This document shows, piece by piece, positions 1 to 9,200 of a DNA stretch of 64,000 nucleotides. Below the pieces are notes generated by a model. That model had not been told where the DNA came from, did no database searches, and was given only the letters and a program-made list of their open reading frames with translations. How positions within the stretch are numbered: position 1 is the first letter of the stretch; each line of letters opens with the position of its first letter. Location of the stretch: contig OY763325.1 of assembly GCA_963667315.1 (NCBI GenBank), forward strand, positions 1,922,001 to 1,986,000, given 5' to 3'. Origin of the DNA: DAINPP01 sp963667315. Lineage in GTDB: Bacteria > Thermotogota > Thermotogae > MWEM01. The translations under genes were made by a program, and so were the position numbers.

Positions 1-2932
1 TAAACCCTTCAAAAATAGTATCCCGGTCCTCTCCCGTTACAAATCCAATCGCCGATCCCTGATTCTGTACATCAATGATCGTTGTGGACGTTGCCATCGG
101 ATCCGTTTCGTATGTGCTTTTTAAGGTGATGGCTTTTCCCCTGAACGAGAATGACTGGTTATACGTTCCCGTGGCCACCATGATAACATCCCCATCCACC
201 GTACTGTCGGCTCCTATGGCAGCTGAAATACTGGAATAATTCCAGCCGATACCTTTAACAACCCAGATTACCGTCAGCAAATCCGTATTCACATGCTTAT
301 TCTGGAAGCTTTCAAGGAGTCCTCCGTTTGTCGCTGATACTGTCCCTCTTGTGTAGGAAACGTGAACGTCGTTATTCCTTCCAACCGGTTTTGCAAGGTT
401 CAGCGTGATCATGCGCTTGTCCGCACTCAGGGTCGCGCTTTCGATCTCGTCAACGTATCCGTTCACGAGTACACCGAACTGATTCGCCTCTTCCTGAGTC
501 GGTGCTTTCATGTCACGGCTGAAGCCGATCTCTACATGTCTCCCGTCTGCCGTCAGCGTTGCCGCTGTGCAGATGGGTAATGGCGCCGGGACGCTGTTGC
601 TGATCGGTTTGTCTGTGAATGTTGCCAGCCCTGCACCGTCTGCACTCTCAACGTCTCCCGCTGTGTAGTTGAGTTTTACCGTGTAGCCGTTCTGTATTGC
701 AGAACTGATCGTCAGTTCTATTGTTTTGGCGTCGTCATGGCTCAGCGTTGCCGCTGTGAAGCCGATGTCTCTTGTTGTTGTGTTTCCGCCGCTGCTCACG
801 TTCGATGTGAATTGTCCGTGTTTTCCCGTTGGGTCTGCCATTGCTCTGTCAAAGGTGACTTTGACCGTCAAGCCGTCTTCGCTCGTTTCTCCCGATACGA
901 ATTGTGGCTGGGGGGCCGGCACGGTGTTGTCTGCCGCGATTCCCGCAAAGCTTTCCAGGCACGCTTCGTTTTGAGCCTGGACGCTCCCTTTGGCGTAGGA
1001 GATGAGTACTGTTTCCCCGTACGCGATGCTCTGTCCGTCTTTGAGTGTCAGTGTGTACGTGTCGCTTGCCGTTCTTGTTACGCTTTCGATCTGTTTGAGT
1101 ACGCTGCCGCTTTGTACACTGAATTGTGTCTTCGCGCCACTCGGTACATCTTTCATGTCTTTGTCGAAGGCGATTTCTATTGTGTTCGTGCTCGCCGTTG
1201 CTTCTGTTACCAGTGGTGCCTCTCCCGGTACCCTGTTTGTGACCGGTTTGTTTTCGTATTTGGCCAGTTTCCCACCGTCTGTGCTCTGGATGGTTCCCGG
1301 TGTGTAGTCGATGAATACGCTGTCTCCGCTTTCTATCGCTTCTTCCAGCGTCAGCACGTAGGCGTTCGTCGTTCCCGCTTTTCTTTCTATTTTGCTCGTT
1401 TCTATCGTCTGATAGGTTGTAATTGTTCTTGTTTCTCTGCTGGTGATGTTTGCCGTTTGTTCTTTTTTCACTGTGTAACTGTCTTTTTTCCCGCTGGGGT
1501 CTCCCATCGCTTTGTCATACGTCAGTTCTATTTGTGTCCCGTCACTGTTTGTGATGGCTCCCGTCTGTTCCGGCGCTTCGATGGTTCCCGTTTTGAAGGT
1601 CCACACACCACTTCTCGTCGTTTTGTCTGTCCCTGTGTCTTTTGCTTCGATTGCCCAGTAGTATCTGGTATTCCCTTCCAGCAGTCCTTGTATCTGGTAG
1701 TTTTTGGCTGTCAGCCCTTCGGCTTTTTTGTCTATTTTTTTCGGGTTTGCACTCATGTAGACGGTGTAGGTGATTGGTGCCCCGTTTTTGTCGTGTTCCC
1801 ATTCTAACAGCGGTGGAGCAGTCGCGTCCATCCCTTCTGTTCCGTCCCCAGGTGTCGGGCTGTTGGGCACGTCCATTCCTTCCGCTTTGGTCATGAAGGT
1901 GTTCGTCTGTGTTCGTGTCGCCGCTCCGTTGGCGTCTTTTGCCATGATGAACCAGTAATACGTTCGCCCTTCTTCCAGTCCTTCCGGCTGGTATTTTGTT
2001 GCTTCTATCCCTTCGACGGTTACGTTTCGGTTGGTGTTTTTCACCATGTCGATGTACACGTAGTATTTCACAGCGTCTCCGTCCGGGTCAACGCTGGCAC
2101 TCCAGCTCAGGGTCACGTCGGTGGCTACGTCGGTTGCCCCTTCTGTCGGAGTAAGCAATTCAGGTATGGTTGGCTCGCTGTTTCCCGTTTTAAGCTGAGA
2201 ACTCCCCACAACACTCGTCTGAGAAGCGTTGTTCTGTGCCACAATGATCCAGTCGTATATCGTCTGAGAATGCATGTTGTTGAAAGTATAGGAGGTGTCT
2301 GTGGTATGCGCCGTTGTTGCAGGGGTGATACGCGCCATCCATTGCCCCATCTCTATAGGATTTCGCGTATTAATCCCCTGTCCTTCTTCATAAACGTAAA
2401 TGACATATTCAACTGCTTTTGAAGGATTCTGCCTGTCTTCATAATCAGGCCACTTTAATGTAAAGGAAGTTTTCGCCACCTCTGTAACAATCAATGCCGG
2501 GTCTGTTGGGACTTCTTCAAGGTCCACAGGCTGCGGTAATGTTTCCCCGTTCACCGTAAAAGTCCAGATTGGACTCTTCGTACTGTTTCCCGTTTTGTCG
2601 ATTGCCGTGACCTGCCAGTACCAGATCCCCTCTGCTAGGTTTGGAAAGAGGAACCAAGTCTCAGCTGTTTCATAGAACTGAGGGTCTTCCAGCCCTTCCA
2701 TCGTCTGTGCGTAGTTGATCTTGTATTTCACAGCTTCGCCTTCAGGATCTCTGCTCTGTGTCCATTTGCTGTAGAAATAGTTCTCATCCACCAGTTCACT
2801 TTGTGTCGGATAGATGTTTACGACCGCACCCGGTGCCAGGTTTGCCTGGATTTTCCAGATACAGGATGTCAATGCCAGTATCAGAAATGTCACAAAAATC
2901 ATACTTAAAAGGCTTTTCTTACTCATTTTCAT
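1..2932 (-). CDS. Giant modular surface lipoprotein, array member 1 (C-terminus cut by window edge)
   Basis: The ATG at 2932 follows a GGGGG ribosome binding site and opens a frame of about 977 codons that runs off the window at base 1. I checked the frame at the start, near residue 220, near residue 889 and at the edge. The protein begins with a hydrophobic signal and a lipobox ending TSC (Cys about residue 24), so it should be lipid-anchored outside the cell. Four fibronectin-III-like domains (about 30-455) and four SwmB/SbsA-type Ig-like repeats (about 455-880) follow. A beta-helix cassette then begins with IWVVKGIGWNYS and reaches TIFEGF at the edge. Residues 1-260 are clearly diverged from members 2-5, while most of the rest is nearly identical in DNA to them. 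Function is unknown; adhesion or polymer binding is inferred from the architecture only. Confidence 0.85.
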   Translation of the reverse strand, partial: MKMSKKSLLSMIFVTFLILALTSCIWKIQANLAPGAVVNIYPTQSELVDENYFYSKWTQSRDPEGEAVKYKINYAQTMEGLEDPQFYETAETWFLFPNLAEGIWYWQVTAIDKTGNSTKSPIWTFTVNGETLPQPVDLEEVPTDPALIVTEVAKTSFTLKWPDYEDRQNPSKAVEYVIYVYEEGQGINTRNPIEMGQWMARITPATTAHTTDTSYTFNNMHSQTIYDWIIVAQNNASQTSVVGSSQLKTGNSEPTIPELLTPTEGATDVATDVTLSWSASVDPDGDAVKYYVYIDMVKNTNRNVTVEGIEATKYQPEGLEEGRTYYWFIMAKDANGAATRTQTNTFMTKAEGMDVPNSPTPGDGTEGMDATAPPLLEWEHDKNGAPITYTVYMSANPKKIDKKAEGLTAKNYQIQGLLEGNTRYYWAIEAKDTGTDKTTRSGVWTFKTGTIEAPEQTGAITNSDGTQIELTYDKAMGDPSGKKDSYTVKKEQTANITSRETRTITTYQTIETSKIERKAGTTNAYVLTLEEAIESGDSVFIDYTPGTIQSTDGGKLAKYENKPVTNRVPGEAPLVTEATASTNTIEIAFDKDMKDVPSGAKTQFSVQSGSVLKQIESVTRTASDTYTLTLKDGQSIAYGETVLISYAKGSVQAQNEACLESFAGIAADNTVPAPQPQFVSGETSEDGLTVKVTFDRAMADPTGKHGQFTSNVSSGGNTTTRDIGFTAATLSHDDAKTIELTISSAIQNGYTVKLNYTAGDVESADGAGLATFTDKPISNSVPAPLPICTAATLTADGRHVEIGFSRDMKAPTQEEANQFGVLVNGYVDEIESATLSADKRMITLNLAKPVGRNNDVHVSYTRGTVSATNGGLLESFQNKHVNTDLLTVIWVVKGIGWNYSSISAAIGADSTVDGDVIMVATGTYNQSFSFRGKAITLKSTYETDPMATSTTIIDVQNQGSAIGFVTGEDRDTIFEGF
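800..2149 (-). repeat. Member 1 copy of the conserved front cassette
   Basis: This stretch is almost base-for-base the same as the corresponding parts of members 2-5. A diverged patch lies at about 1220-1300. Identity ends sharply at 2149/2150, beyond which member 1 is only homologous at protein level. Below about 800 the match becomes patchy. Confidence 0.8.
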
Positions 2933-2978
2933 GAAATTTACCCCCGATTAATTTTATTATATGGCTTTATATCATTCT

Positions 2979-2987
2979 ATTTTATCA
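2979..2987 (-). promoter_or_regulatory. Extended -10 promoter of array member 1
   Basis: On the minus strand this reads TGATAAAAT, preceded by GATG, an extended -10 element about 50 bases before the start codon. The same TGnTAnAAT box sits in the same place before all six array members. No good -35 is visible, which is usual for extended -10 promoters. Confidence 0.6.
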
Positions 2988-3118
2988 CATCAGAAACATT
3001 TCCCGGAATTATTTGACCGGTATTTTCTTTAAAACAAAGTAAAAACATTCGCCTGTGTTCTTCGTTTGATTTCCTTATAAAACCCTTCAATGATGCTTAA
3101 CCCATATCGCAATCTAAG

Positions 3119-3153
3119 CAAAAGGAACAGCTCATTCTGAGCTGCTCTTTTTA
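3119..3153 (-). terminator. Rho-independent terminator after member 2
   Basis: A hairpin with a nine-base stem (AGCAGCTCA, with one G-U pair) and loop GAA, followed on the minus strand by CCTTTT, lies 50 bases past the member 2 stop codon. The arms are flanked by A and T runs on both sides, so it may also work on the plus strand. Confidence 0.65.
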
Positions 3154-3203
3154 TTATTATTCTATTGTGTCTTTTAAACCAGGATATTTTCAGGTATCAC
3201 TCA

Positions 3204-6200
3204 TCATAAAGCCGGAAAAGATATCTGTTTTGCATATGTCCCACCATTTGAAAGAGTATTATCGAAAATCTTCACTGAATCGTCATTTTGAAGCGGTACA
3301 TTGATGGTCCCACTATCGTTGACCGACAGATTGTCATCGTATTCACCATTTGGATTTACCCAGTCTGATCCTCCAGTTTTGAAAGAACCTTTGTATGCAT
3401 TACAGTATAATCCTCCACCGCTGCCGGTATTCCCCTGACCATTTATATTTGCCGTGTTAGCGGTGATAACTGAATGATCAATTGAGAAAACCGAAGTGTC
3501 TTTATAAGTATCAAGGTACAGACCTCCCCCATTCTGAGATGTTGTGTTATAAGCGATGAAAGAGTTATCAATGCTGACATTACTGTAATTCTTTAAGTAC
3601 AGGCCTCCCCCGTTTTTAAAGAACACACTTGTTGTGTTATAAGTGATCGTACAATCATCAATTTCAAGATCGCACTGAGCATAAATCCCACCGCCATTTG
3701 AATATGCCGTATTGGATGCTACTAGTGTTCCCTCCAGTATTAAAGTACCTTCTCCACCACTCTGGTAAATCCCACCGCCATCCGCATCATCTGAATCATT
3801 ATAGGTGACTGTTGAGGAAATCAATTTCAGGGTTGAATTGGAAGAATATAATCCTCCACCACTTCCGGCATTGTTATTTGACTGATTAGAGCTAATCGTT
3901 GTATTAATAATCGTCAGCGTAGAATTGCTCAAATATATGCCGCCGGCATATGATGTTGCCGTATTGTATTTTACTTCCGAATTAGTAACCGTTGCAATTG
4001 AACTGGAGAAATACAATCCACCGCCGCTGACACCACTGAAAGCGGCTGTACTGGAGGCGATAAGCGTATCGTTTATAACAGCTCTCGCCAATGAAACCTT
4101 GACAGCACTGGAACCTCCGGTTTCCAGAATTCTGCACCCATCAAGAAAAAGATCCGACTGCACTACAGATATGGGATTATAATTCCCCGAATAATCTCGA
4201 AGTGTCAGACCTATCAACTTCAAAGCAGTTCCGTCATTTGAACCAAACACATTAAACATCCTGTTGGAAACTCCATCATGTTTAAACACAACTTCTGTTC
4301 CCTCTCGCGTCATGATGGTAATATCTTTTCCCGAACCGACCGTATATTCAGCGGATAGAGTCAACGTCGTACTCTCGTCAATACAGATCGTTGCCGTCTG
4401 TCCGGAACCAATGGAATTAAACGCTTCTGAAAAAGAAGTGTAGCCCGTAACCCTATTCCCAATTTCAACTTTGAAAATCCCCTCAGATTCTATGATCAAC
4501 GTTGAAGAAGCCGTATCACTGTCGACAAATTGTCTTGAAGGGATATAAAGGGTTCCTGTTCCGTCCGCATCGGCGATCGCCTTGATCAAATGGGTTCCCG
4601 CCGGCACCTCACTGTACTGATTCACTGCCAGAACGACCCGTTCATTGTTTCCCGTGATACCGGACAGATAAACTGCTCCATTTCCCACATCAAATTCTTC
4701 CGCTTTCAATGCTCGCCTCGCATTTTCTCCAATCGTGATGGAGGCAGCCGTCGACAGATCTATCTGACTCGGCATTTCAAACGTCAGGGTCGCTTCACAG
4801 CTGGCTCCATCAAAGGTATACGTTGCCACAAAAGTGAACGGTTCTCCCAGCAGGGCCGTTGCCGGTGTCGTCTCTACCGTTCCTTTCGTCGTGCGTTGTG
4901 TCATATCACTTTCCGTTCCGCAGAAGGTAATCTCTTTTCCTTCCTCTATGATGCCTTCTGTCGATCCGTCTTGCTTCCTCAGCGTATTATCGACGTAAAT
5001 GTTCCTGTTTTCGGTCACTCCACCTTCGACAAACTCTATCGTTGCCGCCGGTGATTTGAACTTCTTCCACACTTCTCCGGTCCTGTTGTAGATATTACAC
5101 ATGATGTCCGAATAGATCGCCGCACCCGCGTTGGTCCCATCTTCTTCTGCAATCCCGACATTTTCTTTCAAGGTGTTTTTGTATATTCTGGCATTTGTAT
5201 CCGTGTAAAGACCGATCCTTGAAGAAACGGTCAGATCATCCTGCTCTCTTGAGATGAGACAGATAGCCGGTCCGCCAACTGCCATGTTTTCTGTGATCAG
5301 GTTCTCATATATTTCGGGTCCGCCTCCCACGATTAGAACGGCAGCACCTTCATAGCTGAAGTTCTTTGAGATCTCATTATTGTAGATCACCGGACTGGCA
5401 TTTTCCGAGATGATTCCCCATCCCATCGTTGGCCCGCTGAGTGTAAACGTTCCGTTTTCTGTGATGAGGTTGTTTCTGATGGTGGCATCTACGCCGTACA
5501 GGTGAATGGCGCCAACGTAATCAAACGTGTAGGCACTGATTGATCTGACGGATGCAAGACCTCCCGCCGGCATTCTTCCACCGGTGATGGTAAACCCTTC
5601 AACGATGGTCTCTCCCGCTACCTGTCTTGATGAGGATATCTCTTCCGGCATCTCTCCGATCATAATGGCGTTCCCCTGACCATCCCCGTCGATAACGGTG
5701 TTCGTTCTCACCGTTTCACTCGCCGGATCCGTACTCATGAGATGGATTGGTTTGCTCGTGAAGTCAACCGTTTCCCTGTAATAGCCTTCCCATACCGTGA
5801 TCGTCGACTGGCGGAATCCGATGGCGTTATCCACCGCCTGAGCGATCGTGTCATGCCACGTTGTACTCAGTGCAGCTCCTGTTCTACCGGTCAGTCTGCC
5901 GCCACTCGCCACATTTTCCTGTTCCAGTCTTACAAATTTCGTCACGTTGATCGCTATGGCGTATGCGTGTGTGTTTCCGTGTTCGGCTGTTACGATGAGC
6001 GTTGCTTCCCCCGTCAGTTTATCCGTTCCCGTCAGGGTTCCACTTGCAGTAATCACCGCATATGTCTGTGATGAGTCATCCGATGCCTTTATGGATGAAA
6101 GGACAATTGCAACAGATGTCTCACTCGCTACTTTCAATTCTGTTGCCGGGTTTGTTTCCTTGTACTGAACACTTTCCGGATTTGCCCCCGTCAGGATGAA

Positions 6201-9200
6201 GTCTGTATTCAGCGAATAACTTTTGGATGTGAAGTTCTGAGTTGCCGCTTCACTCACTGTCCATACGCTGTCATTCCCATCCGCATCTCCTACCGCACTC
6301 ATGATGTAGTCCAAATCTCTCGTTGAGATTGTATTGACAACCGTTCCCGCAGGGGTTTCCTGTGGGGTGAGTCTCAACGTGACCGTTCCTGCTTCCAGCT
6401 TGATCCCCGTGACCGTTGCCACACTCGTGCTGTAGCTGTAGGTTGTGATGGCTGTGGCTTCTTCTCCGATCACGACGGAGGCTCCCGCTGTGATCTCGAA
6501 GTTGTGTCCGCTGTTTTCACCTATCGTGAAGACGACACTTCCGTTGTGGTATTCGCAGCCAATCGTGTAATCCAGGTTCAGTGTCACTTCCGTCTGTTCG
6601 TATTCTGTTTGGGGTCTCAGGCTCAGGCTTCCGGCCAGGGTGTCTTCTTCCACTTCCCAGTAGATATCCGCCCCTTCTGTTTCTTCCGCAAGTCTCCTTA
6701 ACATCACGTTGTCCTGTATCAGGCTGTTATTGCTGTAGCTGTTCACTGTCTGTGTTGAGGCCTGTTCGACAAAAAGAACTTCCGCATTCGGTGCGTTGAA
6801 GTGTTTCCAGTATTCTCCGTATCCTTCGATGTTAAGCCCTTCAACGTTGACGCCGTCTTCTATGTAAATCCCGGCTCCTTTTCGTGCTTTGTTGTCCCTG
6901 ATCTCGTTCATGGCGATCAGGGCTGTGGCTCCCATGTCTCTTCCGGATGAAAAGTCGTTGTAGTTTTCGAGATAGATGCCCGCGCCGTTCCAGCTGTTGT
7001 AGTTGTTCTGGATGACGTTCATCCCGATCACCGCTCTCGCCGCTTCGGACACGTAGATCCCGTATCCGTTCAGGGCTGTCGATTCATTTCCATTATCCGT
7101 GATGATGTTGTAGGCGATCTGTGCTAACCCCACCACATGGATACCACATGGGACTCCTATTTCAGGTATTCGCGCTGTACTGGTGAAGGAATCTCCCGCT
7201 CCGTTTTTGATCGTGAATCCGGCGATCGCCGCATAATAATATATTCTCGCTTCCTCATCTTTCCTCTGTGTCAATGTGTTCCAGTTGTAGTCTGCGCTTC
7301 TTTCTCCGGATACATAATGATCTTCCGTCCCGATCGTCACCGCTGCCGTTCCGTTGTTCCCACCGTCGATGATCGTTGTACTCGTCGCCAGCGGATCGGT
7401 TTGCCAGGTACTCGTGAGCATCAGCGCTTTTCCGTTGAAGTTCACGTTTTCTCTGTATGTTCCCGTGGCTACCATGATGATGTCTCCGTCTACGGTTTCC
7501 TGTGCGTCGATCGCATCCTGTATTCTGGAGTAGTTCCAGCCGATTCCTTTGATGACCCATATCGTGTCAAGGGCATCTGTGTTCACTTTTTTGTTCTGGA
7601 AGCTTTCCAGTAAGCCGTCATTCGTTGCCGCTACGGTTCCTTTGGTGTAGGATAAATGCACTTCGTTGTTTTTTCCGATCGGTTTCTGAAGGTTCAGCGT
7701 GATCACGCGCTTGTCCGCACTCAGGGTTGCCGATTCGATCTCGTCAACGTATCCGTTCACGAGTACACCGAACTGATTCGCTTCTTCGGCCGTCGGCGCT
7801 TTCATGTCTCGGCTGAAGCCGATCTCTACATGTCTCCCGTCTGCCGTCATCGTTGCCGCTGTGCAGATGGGTAATGGCGCCGGGACTCGGTTGCTGATCG
7901 GTTTGTCTGTGAATGTTGCCAGGGCTGCCCCATTCGCACTTTCGACGTCTCCCGCTGTGTAGTCCAGCGTAAGAACGTCTCCGTTTGAGACCGCTCTGTT
8001 CAGTCCGAGTTCGATGATTTTGGCATCTGCACTGTTCAGGGTTGCACTTTCGATTGTTGTCGTTGGGGCACTTCTGCCTATTGTCTGTGTTTCGTTGATT
8101 CCCAGGTGGAATTGTCCGTGTTTTCCCGTTGGGTCTGCCATTGCTCTGTCAAAGGTGACTTTGACCGTCAAGCCGTCTTCGCTCGTTTCTCCCGATACGA
8201 ATTGTGGCTGGGGGGCCGGCACGGTGTTGTCTGCCGCGATTCCCGCGAAGCTTTCCAGGTACGCTTCGTTTTGAGCCTGTACGCTCCCTTTGGCGTAGGA
8301 GATGAGTACTGTTTCCCCGTACGCGATGCTCTGTCCGTCTTTGAGTGTCAGTGTGTACGTGTCGCTTGCCGTTCTTGTCACGCTTTCGATCTGTTTGAGT
8401 ACGCTGCCGCTTTGTACACTGAATTGTGTCTTCGCGCCACTCGGTACATCTTTCATGTCTTTGTCGAAGGCGATTTCTATTGTGTTCGTGCTCGCCGTTG
8501 CTTCTGTTACCAGTGGTGCCTCTCCCGGTACCCTGTTGGTAACGGCTACGTTTTTGTATTGCGCCAGTTTCCCGCCGTCTGTGCTCGCGATGGTTCCCGG
8601 TGTGTAGTCGATGAATACTTTGTCTCCGCTTTCTATCGCTTCTTCCAGTGTCAGCACGTAGGCGTTCGTCGTTCCCGCTTTTCTTTCTATTTTGCTCGTT
8701 TCTATCGTCTGATAGGTTGTAATTGTTCTGCTGTCTCTGCTGGTGATGTTTGCCGTTTGTTCTTTTTTCACTGTGTAGGCGTCTTTTTTCCCGCTGGGGT
8801 CTCCCATCGCTTTGTCATACGTCAGTTCTATTTGTGTCCCGTCGCTGTTTGTTTTGGCTCCCGTCTGTTCAGGCGCTTCGATGGTTCCCGTTTTGAAGGT
8901 CCATACCCCACTTCTCGTCGTTTTGTCTGTCCCTGTGTCTTTTGCTTCGATTGCCCAGTAGTATCTGGTATTCCCTTCCAGCAGTCCTTGTATCTGGTAG
9001 TTTTTGGCTGTCAGCCCTTCGGCTTTTTTGTCTATTTTTTTCGGGTTTGCACTCATGTAGACGGTGTAGGTGATTGGTGCCCCGTTTTTGTCGTGTTCCC
9101 ATTCTAACAGCGGTGGAGCAGTCGCGTCCATCCCTTCTGTTCCGTCCCCAGGTGTCGGGTTGTTGGGCACGTCCATTCCTTCCGCTTTGGTCATGAAGGT

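Noticed and set aside
737..1807. Long plus-strand open frames antisense to the conserved cassettes (also 8106-9107, 16770-17771, 27199-28200, 37126-38127)
   Set aside because: They recur only because the underlying DNA is repeated. Their translations are very rich in Cys, Phe and Arg, have no ribosome binding site, and lie wholly inside well-supported minus-strand genes.
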